This document shows positions 1 through 6,309 of a DNA stretch of 30,385 nt, in pieces. This DNA comes from DATLYF01 sp035575095 (GTDB lineage: Bacteria > Pseudomonadota > Gammaproteobacteria > Competibacterales > Competibacteraceae). Location: positions 1 to 30,385 of the forward strand of contig DATLYF010000189.1 of NCBI GenBank assembly GCA_035575095.1, written 5' to 3'. How positions within the stretch are numbered: the first letter of the stretch is position 1; the number at the start of each line of letters is the position of its first letter. The notes beneath the pieces are model-generated. The model was given only the letters and a program-made list of their open reading frames with translations, was not told the DNA's origin and searched no databases. The translations under genes and the position numbers were made by a program.

Positions 1-1241
1 TCGCGCAGCACCGCCGGTACCGACAGCCGGCCGCTGTTGACCAGGGGCCGGGCGAAGGGGTAGTGCTCGGCCAGGGTCAGCACGGCATCGCGAAAAGCGC
101 GGCTGGCCGCGCTCTTCGGCGTGATGAAATCGGTCGAGCGGGTGGAGTTCTTGATGTTCTCGTCGGCGGCGTAGATGCGCTCGACGTCGTAGGAGTCCAG
201 CAGTCGCTCGGGGGCGCTGCCGTCCAGCACCAGCTTGAGCTTCCACACCAGGTTGTCCACGTCCTGGATGCCGCTGTTGGCGCCGCGCGCGCCGAACGGC
301 GAGACCTGGTGGGCGGCGTCGCCGGCGAAGATCACCCGACCGTGGCGGAAGCGATCCATGCGCCGGCAGGTGAAGGTGTAGACGCTCACCCACTCTAGAT
401 CGAAGGCATGCTGCGGGCCGAGCATCGCCTGGATGCGAGGGATCACCCGCTCCGGCTTCTTTTCCTCCTCCGGGTCGGCATCCCAGCCGAGCTGGAAGTC
501 GATGCGCCAGACATCGTCGGCCTGGCGGTGCAGCAGCGCCGACTGATTGCGGTGGAACGGCGGATCGAACCAGAACCAGCGCTCCGGCGGGAATTCCGCC
601 TTCATGATCACGTCGGCGATGAGGAAGCGGTCCTTGAAGATCTGCCCCTTGCTCTCCAGCCCCAGCATGTGGCGGATGGGAGAGCGGGCGCCGTCGGCCA
701 CGATCAGCCAGTCGCAACTGAGCCGATAGGGGCCGTCGGGGGTGTCGACGGTGAGTTCTACCCGCTCGGCCTGGGGTTTGACCGCCACCACCTTGTTCTT
801 CCAGCGCAGCTCCAGCTCGGGCAGAGTTTGGGCGTGTTCGATCAGGAACTGCTCGAAATAGTACTGCTGCAGGTTGATGAAGGCCGGGCGGTGGTGGTCG
901 GCCTCGGGCAGCAGGTTGAACTCGTAGATCTGGCGCTCCTGGAAGAACACCTTGCCCAGATTCCAGACCACGCCCTTGTCCACCATGCGCTGGCCGCAAC
1001 CGAGGCGATCGAGAATCTCCAGCGTGCGCTTGGCGAAACAGATGGCGCGTGAGCCGACGCTCACGGTATTGTCCTCGTCCAGCAGCAGCGTCGGCACGCC
1101 GTGGCGGGCCAGGTCGATGGCGGCGCACAGCCCGACCGGGCCGGCGCCCACCACGATCACCGGATGGTGCACCGGCGTGGCGCTCTTCTGATCGGGGCTG
1201 GCGCGGTAGGGGTAGACCGGGTACTCGTAACTGGCGAGCAT
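1..1241 (-). CDS. FAD-dependent aromatic monooxygenase (class A flavin hydroxylase), 3' end cut by window
   Basis: About 413 codons are visible and the frame stays open through the left edge, so the C-terminus is missing. The start used is the ATG at 1239-1241, 14 bases after the stop of the upstream MBL-fold gene, so the two are probably co-transcribed. Near residues 29-36 there is a Rossmann FAD motif (VVGAGPVG). Near residue 290 there is the second FAD signature, GDAAHQVSPFGARG, typical of PheA/TfdB/MhpA-type hydroxylases. These enzymes use NAD(P)H and O2 to hydroxylate phenolic rings in the cytoplasm. The substrate cannot be read from the sequence; a 3-hydroxyphenylpropionate-like or other phenolic acid is a guess. 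The neighbouring MarR gene and the MBL-fold gene suggest an inducible aromatic catabolic unit that continues left of the window. Confidence 0.85.
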   Translation of the reverse strand, partial: MLASYEYPVYPYRASPDQKSATPVHHPVIVVGAGPVGLCAAIDLARHGVPTLLLDEDNTVSVGSRAICFAKRTLEILDRLGCGQRMVDKGVVWNLGKVFFQERQIYEFNLLPEADHHRPAFINLQQYYFEQFLIEHAQTLPELELRWKNKVVAVKPQAERVELTVDTPDGPYRLSCDWLIVADGARSPIRHMLGLESKGQIFKDRFLIADVIMKAEFPPERWFWFDPPFHRNQSALLHRQADDVWRIDFQLGWDADPEEEKKPERVIPRIQAMLGPQHAFDLEWVSVYTFTCRRMDRFRHGRVIFAGDAAHQVSPFGARGANSGIQDVDNLVWKLKLVLDGSAPERLLDSYDVERIYAADENIKNSTRSTDFITPKSAASRAFRDAVLTLAEHYPFARPLVNSGRLSVPAVLR

Positions 1242-1255
1242 GGCGGCGGCCTCGC

Positions 1256-2215
1256 TCAGTTGCTGCCTTCCAGGGCTAGCCACATCTCCTTGTCGCGCTC
1301 GGCGGTCCAGATGCGCGGATCGCGGATGCCGCTGGCCTCGTCGTAGGCGCGGGTCACGTCGAAGGGCATGCAGTGATCGAAGATCACCCAATGGCCGAAC
1401 TGCGGCTGCATCCTGGCGTAGGTGGCTTTGTAGCAGTCCTTGAGCGACTGCCCGGCGGCCACGGCGGCTTTGGCCGAGTCGAACAGCTCGTGGATGAAGG
1501 CGGTGGTACCGTCCAGCGCAGCCTCGACCGCGGCCGGAGTCTGCAGTGCCTCGCCGCGGCCGGGTACCAGCTTCTGCGGCTGGAGCGCGCGGATCGCCTC
1601 GAGCGTGGTCGGCCAGTCGCTGAGATAGGCGTCACCGGTGTAGAGGGCCGAGCTGTATTCCACCAGATCGCCGGAGAACAACACTTTTTCCCTGGGCAGC
1701 CAGACCACGGTATCGCCCTTGGTGTGGCCGCGGCCGAGATGCATGATGTTGACCTCGGTCTTGCCCAACCACAGGGTCAGCTTGTTGTCGAACACCAGGT
1801 TGGGCCAGGTCAGCCCGGGCACGCTGTCGACGCCGCGGAACAGCCGCGGGAAGCGCTCCAGCTCAGACTTGAAATCCTGCTCGCCGCGCTCCTGGATGAG
1901 TTCGTAGGTGCCTTGGCTGGCGATGATGTACTCGGCCTTGTAGGCCGAGGCGCCCAACACCCGCACCGCGTGATAATGGGTCAACACCAGATGTTTGATC
2001 GGCTTGTCGGTGACCTGGCGGATACAGTCGATCAGCCCCTGCGCCATGATCGGCGTGGCCAGAGTATCGATCACCATCACGCAATCGTCGCCGATCACCA
2101 CCCCGGCGTTGGGGTCGCCTTCGGCGGTGTAGGCGTAGGCATTCTCCGCCAGTTTGACGAAGCTGACCTTCTTCTCTTCCACATCCCCTTGGGAGGCGAA
2201 CTTCTTCTGCGTCAT
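1256..2215 (-). CDS. Metallo-beta-lactamase-fold protein with altered metal motif
   Basis: About 319 residues; the ATG at 2215 is used, though a GTG three bases upstream (2218) is better spaced from the GAGG ribosome site. The MBL core is clear: strand VMVIDTLAT, the LTHYHAV segment, LGRGHTKGDTVV, and FSGDLVE. The usual HxHxDH signature reads HYHAVR here, so Asp and the last His are replaced by Val and Arg. The late GHG-type His position reads PGRGE. The His of GRGHTKG and the Asp of SGDL remain. The family normally hydrolyses thioesters, lactones or phosphoesters using one or two metals; here a full binuclear site is unlikely. The gene leads a leftward unit with the FAD monooxygenase and diverges from the MarR gene, so it probably takes part in breakdown of an aromatic compound. 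The reaction is unknown. Confidence 0.85.
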   Translation of the reverse strand: MTQKKFASQGDVEEKKVSFVKLAENAYAYTAEGDPNAGVVIGDDCVMVIDTLATPIMAQGLIDCIRQVTDKPIKHLVLTHYHAVRVLGASAYKAEYIIASQGTYELIQERGEQDFKSELERFPRLFRGVDSVPGLTWPNLVFDNKLTLWLGKTEVNIMHLGRGHTKGDTVVWLPREKVLFSGDLVEYSSALYTGDAYLSDWPTTLEAIRALQPQKLVPGRGEALQTPAAVEAALDGTTAFIHELFDSAKAAVAAGQSLKDCYKATYARMQPQFGHWVIFDHCMPFDVTRAYDEASGIRDPRIWTAERDKEMWLALEGSN

Positions 2216-2243
2216 CACTCTGCTACCTCAGTGTGGTTACATG

Positions 2244-2263
2244 TTGATTTCTCTGGAAATCAA
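2244..2263. promoter_or_regulatory. Inverted repeat upstream of the MBL gene
   Basis: Perfect 8-base arms, TTGATTTC and GAAATCAA, flank TCTG in the AT-rich divergent region. The site lies 29 bases upstream of the MBL-fold gene. It could be an operator or a 5' leader hairpin. It differs in sequence from the palindrome at 2301-2322. Confidence 0.4.
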
Positions 2264-2300
2264 AAAACGTGTTATTTTCTAATCATATTTGTTCTGCAAA

Positions 2301-2322
2301 ATTAGTTGCGTACGAAACTAAT
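2301..2322. promoter_or_regulatory. Probable MarR operator palindrome over the marR start
   Basis: A 22-base palindrome with arms ATTAGTT and AACTAAT around a CGTACG centre; 10 of 11 pairs match. It reaches the first two bases of the probable marR ATG (2321). The size and symmetry fit a MarR-type dimer site. Binding here would block marR translation or transcription directly and could also control the divergent catabolic genes. The regulator assignment is inferred from position. Confidence 0.6.
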
Positions 2323-2827
2323 GTCAAGCGAAAACGAGCCCGTGGAAGTGCTCGAAGTGCCGGACTTCCAATTGGAACGGTTCCTGCCCTACCGGTTCAA
2401 CGTGTTGGCAGACCTGCTCAGCCGCTCGCTGGCGGCCATCTACCAGGAGCGCTTCGGCATCAGCGTCCCGGAGTGGCGCATCCTCGCCACCCTGGGGCGG
2501 GAAGCGCCGCTGTCGGCCGGTGAGGTAGGAGCGCGGACGCGCATGGAGAAGGCACGGGTGAGCCGGGCGCTCACCCGCCTGGTGGAGAACGGCCTGGTCA
2601 ATCGCCAGGCCGATCCGCGCGACAATCGCGTGGCGGTGTTGCGCCTCAGTCGGCGCGGCCAGAGCCTGTACCGGCGTATCGTGCCGCTAGCCAAGGCCTG
2701 GGAACGGGAGCTGCTGGCGGGGCTGCCGGCGGAAACCTTGCAGGCTCTGGATCAGGCCCTGGATCTGCTGCAGACCCGCCTGCTGTTGCTGCGGGCCGGC
2801 GAGGAGCCCGATAACGCCGCAGATTGA
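2321..2827 (+). CDS. MarR-family transcriptional regulator
   Basis: 168 residues from the ATG at 2321; an in-frame TTG at 2306 would add five residues but lies inside the palindrome. The winged helix-turn-helix is visible: WRILATLGREAPLSAGEVG, recognition helix region MEKARVSRALTRLVENGLV, then the wing with the DPRDNR segment typical of MarR proteins. Flanking helices would form the dimer. The length fits the family, and the sequence resembles HpaR-like regulators of aromatic catabolism. It is divergent from the MBL/monooxygenase unit, so it is most likely a repressor released by an aromatic acid or its CoA ester. The 3' end overlaps, on the opposite strand, the tail of the DUF2383 gene. Confidence 0.9.
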   Translation: MSSENEPVEVLEVPDFQLERFLPYRFNVLADLLSRSLAAIYQERFGISVPEWRILATLGREAPLSAGEVGARTRMEKARVSRALTRLVENGLVNRQADPRDNRVAVLRLSRRGQSLYRRIVPLAKAWERELLAGLPAETLQALDQALDLLQTRLLLLRAGEEPDNAAD

Positions 2828-3254
2828 CCGCCGTCGGGTTGCGCAGGGTACGGCGCAACTGGCGCAGTTCGCTCTGGCCGGCCTGCAGGGCAGGGAGATG
2901 ACGGTACAGCAGCGGGCGCAGTGTCGGATCGGCCGACAACCCCTCGCGTAGGCCCTGCAGCAGCCAGCCCTCCACCGCCTCCAGCCAGGCTAGATGGCGG
3001 GCCTGACGATCGTCGTCGAGGCGATAGCCGATCAGCGCATAGAGCTGGCGCAGCGTCAGGGCTAGACGGTCGGCGCCGAAGCCGGCGTCGGCCCCGGCGG
3101 CGGCGAGCTCGGCGAGCAGCCGCGACTTCAGCCGTGCCAGGTGCTGGAACACGTTGCGCAGTACCAGGTTATCGGTGCTGGCTGCGGCACTCTGGTAGAA
3201 GTCCCGGTTGTCGCGGCAGAGCTGTAGCAGTTCCCGGAGAGCGGGTGCCGTCAT
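2646..3254 (-). CDS. DUF2383 / PA2169-like four-helix-bundle protein with extended tail
   Basis: 202 residues from the ATG at 3252-3254, 13 bases after the stop of the upstream BON gene. Residues 1 to about 145 (MTAPALRELLQLCRDNRDFY... onward) look like the ferritin-like helical bundle of DUF2383/PA2169-family proteins, which are usually about 150 residues. The molecular function of the family is unknown; it often sits beside stress and envelope genes. From about residue 145 the frame continues as an Arg/Pro/Ala-rich tail that is antisense to the last 180 bases of marR. The tail is low complexity and may be read-through after loss of an original stop. It is the last gene of the BON operon. 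Confidence 0.65.
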   Translation of the reverse strand: MTAPALRELLQLCRDNRDFYQSAAASTDNLVLRNVFQHLARLKSRLLAELAAAGADAGFGADRLALTLRQLYALIGYRLDDDRQARHLAWLEAVEGWLLQGLREGLSADPTLRPLLYRHLPALQAGQSELRQLRRTLRNPTAVNLRRYRAPRRPAATAGGSAADPGPDPEPARFPPAAPPAAPVPRPWLAARYAGTGSGRAD

Positions 3255-3267
3255 GGTCTGCTCCCGT

Positions 3268-3876
3268 TCAGCCCAGGGCCGGGTCGATGCGCAGGCGGCG
3301 GGTATCCACCCCCTGTACGCCGCGCACGCCGCGCACCAGCGCCGCCAGCGCGTCGCGATCGGCGGCATGCGCGACGCGCCCGGACAGATGCACCACGCCG
3401 GCGCGGGTCTCTACCGTCACGGCATGCGCGTCCAGATCGGTGGTGCGCAGCAGGGTGCCGCGCACCAGCGTGGTGATCCAGGCGTCGGCGCGGGCCTGCC
3501 CAGCCGCACCGCGGCGGTCGTCGACCAGTGTCAGGCGGTTGTCTACCGCCCGCACGCCCGCGGTTTGCTCGGCCACCTGTTGGGCCAGGCGGCGGGTAGC
3601 CTCGTCCTCGACCGAACCGCGCAGCACCACCTGGCCGTTTGCGGTATCCACGTCGATATCGCGCGGCCGTCCGGCTTCGTCCCAGACCAGTTTGGATTTG
3701 ATGGCGGCGGTGATGGCGGCATCCTCCACCAACTGCGCCAGACTGCGCTCGTCCGCTTGCAGAGGGCGGACCTCCGCGCCGGGGATGGTGTCGCTGCTGG
3801 CCAGGACGGCGCCGGTTACGCTCAGGCCGGCGAGCAGGAGTAGGGTGCGCGGGAAGCGCAGCGAATGTCCGATCAT
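3268..3876 (-). CDS. Periplasmic protein with two BON domains (OsmY-like), second of pair
   Basis: 202 residues. The N-terminus is a signal peptide: basic start MIGHSLRFPR, hydrophobic run LLLLAGLSVTGAVLA, likely cut after VLASS. Two BON repeats follow, at roughly residues 50-115 (ITAAIKSKLVWDE, DIDVDTANGQVVLRGSV) and 128-200 (WITTLVRGTLLRTTDLDAH, GVVHLSGRV, then GVRGVQGVD). BON domains bind phospholipid or support envelope integrity, as in OsmY and DolP. A ribosome site CGAGGAGAA precedes the ATG. It lies 61 bases behind a paralogous BON gene and just before the DUF2383 gene, forming a three-gene operon probably expressed from the sigma-54-like promoter at 4755-4770. Confidence 0.85.
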   Translation of the reverse strand: MIGHSLRFPRTLLLLAGLSVTGAVLASSDTIPGAEVRPLQADERSLAQLVEDAAITAAIKSKLVWDEAGRPRDIDVDTANGQVVLRGSVEDEATRRLAQQVAEQTAGVRAVDNRLTLVDDRRGAAGQARADAWITTLVRGTLLRTTDLDAHAVTVETRAGVVHLSGRVAHAADRDALAALVRGVRGVQGVDTRRLRIDPALG

Positions 3877-3937
3877 GATCGTTCTCCTCGGAGGGTGTAG
3901 GTAATGGGGCGCCGCCCGTGGCGGCGCCCGGCGAACC

Positions 3938-4693
3938 TCAGCCCGGGGTGGTGGTGGGAGCGGCGTCCTTGCCGCTGCGCACGCTCAGGCCATCGGCCTG
4001 CACCTGCTTCACCCCGCGCACGCCTTCGGCCAGGCTGACCGCTACCGCCTTGGCCTGGGCGCTGTCCACGCTCCCGGACAGGGTGACCACACCGTTCTTG
4101 CTGCGCACTTGGATGGCGCTGTTGGCCAGTTGCGGCGCCGACATGAGCTCCGCCTTCACCGTGGCGGCGATCCAGGCATCGTCGGCGCTGTCCGCGGCTT
4201 TGCCGGCGGCGGGGGCCTGCGGTGTCGGGGTAGTCTGGGCCTGTTCCTCCAGGCTGGGCTGGGGAGCGACCACCAGGATGCGGTTCTCGACGCTGACCAC
4301 GCCGTCGGTTTCCCGCGCCACCTGTTCGGCGAAGGTGCGCGCCTCTTCGCTGGATACCTCGCCGCCGAGGGTGACGACGCCGTTGCGGGTGGTTACCGAG
4401 ATATCGAAGCTCTCACCGGGGCGGTTCCACAGCAGCTTGGATTTCACTGCAGCGGTGATGCTGGCGTCCTCCAGCACCGTGCCCACGCTGCGCTTTTGCT
4501 GCTCGGGCGCAGCAGCGGGGCCCTCGGCCAGTTGCAGCCGGCTGCTGAGGGTCTGATAAGCTTGCTGGTGTTCAGCCAGTATCTGGGGCGGCACGATAGG
4601 GGCACGCTCGGCGGGAGCGGCGGCCAGGGCGGTGCCGGCCAGCGGCAGACTGCAGGCGATGGCGGTGACCAGGGCCAGTTTGCGATGGTTCAT
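3938..4693 (-). CDS. Periplasmic protein with two BON domains (OsmY-like), first of pair
   Basis: 251 residues, with a clear signal peptide (MNHRKLALVTAIACSLPLAGTALAAA). A linker rich in Ala and Gln precedes BON domain 1 at about residues 74-140 (ITAAVKSKLLWNRPGESFDI, NGVVTLGGEVSS). A Pro/Thr/Gln-rich linker (TTPTPQAPAAGK) leads to BON domain 2 at about 170-240 (WIAATVKAELMSAPQL, NGVVTLSGSVDSA, GVRGVKQVQ). It is a paralogue of the next gene; both share the ITAAxKSKL opening and the EDASIT/EDAAIT lead-in. The start is supported by GAGGAGAG eight bases upstream. It heads the leftward operon, and its promoter region carries a sigma-54-type element. The likely role is outer-membrane or periplasmic maintenance under stress. 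Confidence 0.87.
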   Translation of the reverse strand: MNHRKLALVTAIACSLPLAGTALAAAPAERAPIVPPQILAEHQQAYQTLSSRLQLAEGPAAAPEQQKRSVGTVLEDASITAAVKSKLLWNRPGESFDISVTTRNGVVTLGGEVSSEEARTFAEQVARETDGVVSVENRILVVAPQPSLEEQAQTTPTPQAPAAGKAADSADDAWIAATVKAELMSAPQLANSAIQVRSKNGVVTLSGSVDSAQAKAVAVSLAEGVRGVKQVQADGLSVRSGKDAAPTTTPG

Positions 4694-4754
4694 AGTCGCT
4701 CTCCTCGTTGCCGTTATCGACTCGGGCCGAAATCCCGGCCTCGACTCTCCCTAT

Positions 4755-4770
4755 TTCAAGCCCCGTGCCA
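4755..4770 (-). promoter_or_regulatory. Sigma-54-type promoter of the BON operon
   Basis: On the minus strand the sequence is TGGCACG-GGGC-TTGAA. Against the consensus TGGCACG-N4-TTGC(A/T), the whole -24 half matches, the spacing is exact, and the only difference is A for C at -12. The predicted start is near 4744, about 50 bases before the first BON gene. The adjacent divergent gene encodes a sigma-54 activator. Confidence 0.65.
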
Positions 4771-4798
4771 GTTTTGCCATTTCTGTTTTTCGCTGTTC

Positions 4799-4811
4799 AA
4801 TCAATTGCTTG
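4799..4811 (+). promoter_or_regulatory. IHF-type site between enhancer and sigma-54 promoter
   Basis: AATCAATTGCTTG matches the IHF consensus WATCAA-N4-TTR at every defined position. It lies between the sigma-54-like promoter (4755-4770) and the TTGCA repeats (4838-4881), which is where a DNA bend is normally needed. A degenerate third copy of the repeat, TTGCT-N3-TGAAA (4805-4817), overlaps it. Confidence 0.5.
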
Positions 4812-4837
4812 GTGAAATTTTGGAGACATGGCCGATG

Positions 4838-4850
4838 TTGCATCCTGCAA
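4838..4850. promoter_or_regulatory. Putative activator-binding repeat 1 (TTGCA-N3-TGCAA)
   Basis: Exact dyad TTGCA-TCC-TGCAA, centre 4844. It is about 100 bases upstream of the predicted BON transcription start and 31 bases from the centre of the second copy, so both copies face nearly the same side of the helix. This fits an enhancer for a sigma-54 activator. The cognate protein is inferred to be the adjacent regulator. Confidence 0.55.
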
Positions 4851-4866
4851 GAAGGCCGCGCCTGAC

Positions 4867-4883
4867 CATTGCAAATTGCAATG
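4867..4883. promoter_or_regulatory. Putative activator-binding repeat 2, 17-base palindrome
   Basis: CATTGCAAATTGCAATG is a perfect palindrome around its central base; its core (4869-4881) is again TTGCA-N3-TGCAA. It lies about 131 bases upstream of the predicted BON start and about 55 bases upstream of the regulator ATG. A -10-like TAAAAT at 4901-4906, with TTGCAA at 4876-4881 as a poor -35, would place this site on the regulator's own promoter, so autoregulation is plausible. Confidence 0.55.
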
Positions 4884-4935
4884 AATGGCAGGAGCTGGGC
4901 TAAAATTGAAAAACGTTCAGCAAGAGAACCGAATC

Positions 4936-6303
4936 ATGAGCGAGTCCGTCGCTGCGCCGAGAAGGAGCCGCGGCCGCATCCTGCTGGTGGATGACGAGCC
5001 CAACATCCTGCGCACGTTCCGCTTTTGCCTGGAGGATGATGGCTACAAGGTGGCCACGGCACAGAACGGTACCGAGGCCGAGACCCGGCTGCAGTTGGAG
5101 GTGTTCGACCTGTGCTTCCTCGACCTGCGCCTGGGCACCGAATCGGGCATGGAGCTGCTGCCGCGGCTCAAGGCCGCCGCGCCGTGGATGCGCATCGTGG
5201 TGGTCACCGCCTACGCCTCCATCGAGAGCGCGGTGGAGGCCATCAAGCTGGGCGCCGCCGACTATCTGGCCAAGCCCTGTTCGCCGGAGCAGTTGCGCCT
5301 CACCGCCCAGCGCCAGGTGCAGGCGCGGCGGCTGGAGCTCAAGCTGGAGCGGCTGGAGACTCAGTTGCGCGAGCAGTCCGCCGCCGAGCTGCATAGCAAC
5401 AGCCCGCTGATGATGCAGCTCCTGGAGACTGCCCAGCAGGTGGCGGCCACCGATGCGACCGTGCTGATCCGCGGCGAGAGCGGCACCGGCAAGGGCGTGA
5501 TCGCCCGCACCATCCACCGCTGGAGTCCGCGCGCCGAGCAGGAGTTCGCCGTGGTCAACTGTCCTTCGCTGTCGCCGGAGCTCTTGGAGAGCGAGCTGTT
5601 CGGCCACCGCAAGGGCGCCTTCACCGGCGCGGTGGAGAGTACCATGGGGCGGGTCAGCCAGGCCGAGGGCGGCACCTTGTTCCTGGACGAGATCGGCGAC
5701 TTCCCGCTGGCGCTGCAGCCCAAGCTGCTGCGCTTCGTCCAGGATCGGGAGTACGAGCGGGTGGGCGACCCGGTGACGCGCCAGGCCGATGTGCGCCTGA
5801 TCGCTGCCACCAACCGCAACCTGGAGGCCATGGTGCGCGAGGGTGGCTTCCGCGAAGACCTGCTCTATCGGCTCAATGTCATCACCCTGGAGATTCCGCC
5901 GCTGCGCGAGCGGCCCGAGGACATCCTCGACCTGGCGCGCGAATTCCTGGCCCGCTACGCCGCCAGCTACCGCCGCCCGGCGCGGGGCTTCAGCGCCGCC
6001 GCCGCGGCGCGGCTACAGGAATACGCCTGGCCGGGCAACGTGCGCGAGCTGCAGAACGTGGTGGAACGGGCGGTGATTCTGTGCAGCGAGGAGCGCATCG
6101 ACGAGGACAAGCTGTCCATCGCCGCCCCCGCGGTGGAGCGCCAGACGCGGCTGCGCGCCGGCGATCCGGTGAGCCTGGAGGAGCTGGAGCGCGCCCACGT
6201 GGCTGCCATCATCGCCACCAGCGAGACCCTGGAGCAGGCCGCCCGCACCCTGGGCATCGATCCCTCGACGCTGTGGCGCAAGCGCAAGCAGTTCGGGATC
6301 TGA
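4936..6303 (+). CDS. NtrC-family sigma-54-dependent response regulator, AlgB-like
   Basis: 455 residues from the ATG at 4936; an upstream in-frame start at 4885 would run through the palindrome region and is less likely. Receiver domain: acidic pair D19/D20, phospho-acceptor D63 (FLDLRL), T91 and K113 (AKP). AAA+ domain: Walker A GESGTGKG at about 180, the sigma-54 contact loop GAFTGA at 227-232, Walker B LFLDEIG at about 248. The C-terminus is a Fis-type helix-turn-helix (LEQAARTLGIDPSTLWRKRK). All activator parts are intact. The length and layout match AlgB, the partner of KinB in Pseudomonas. The kinase lies one gene downstream. The probable target is the divergent BON operon, which has a sigma-54-type promoter, an IHF-like site and two dyad repeats. 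Confidence 0.9.
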   Translation: MSESVAAPRRSRGRILLVDDEPNILRTFRFCLEDDGYKVATAQNGTEAETRLQLEVFDLCFLDLRLGTESGMELLPRLKAAAPWMRIVVVTAYASIESAVEAIKLGAADYLAKPCSPEQLRLTAQRQVQARRLELKLERLETQLREQSAAELHSNSPLMMQLLETAQQVAATDATVLIRGESGTGKGVIARTIHRWSPRAEQEFAVVNCPSLSPELLESELFGHRKGAFTGAVESTMGRVSQAEGGTLFLDEIGDFPLALQPKLLRFVQDREYERVGDPVTRQADVRLIAATNRNLEAMVREGGFREDLLYRLNVITLEIPPLRERPEDILDLAREFLARYAASYRRPARGFSAAAAARLQEYAWPGNVRELQNVVERAVILCSEERIDEDKLSIAAPAVERQTRLRAGDPVSLEELERAHVAAIIATSETLEQAARTLGIDPSTLWRKRKQFGI

Positions 6304-6309
6304 GCGAGT

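Noticed and set aside
63..2305. Plus-strand open frames opposite the monooxygenase and the MBL gene
   Set aside because: No recognisable domains; the minus-strand frames have clear FAD and MBL motifs.
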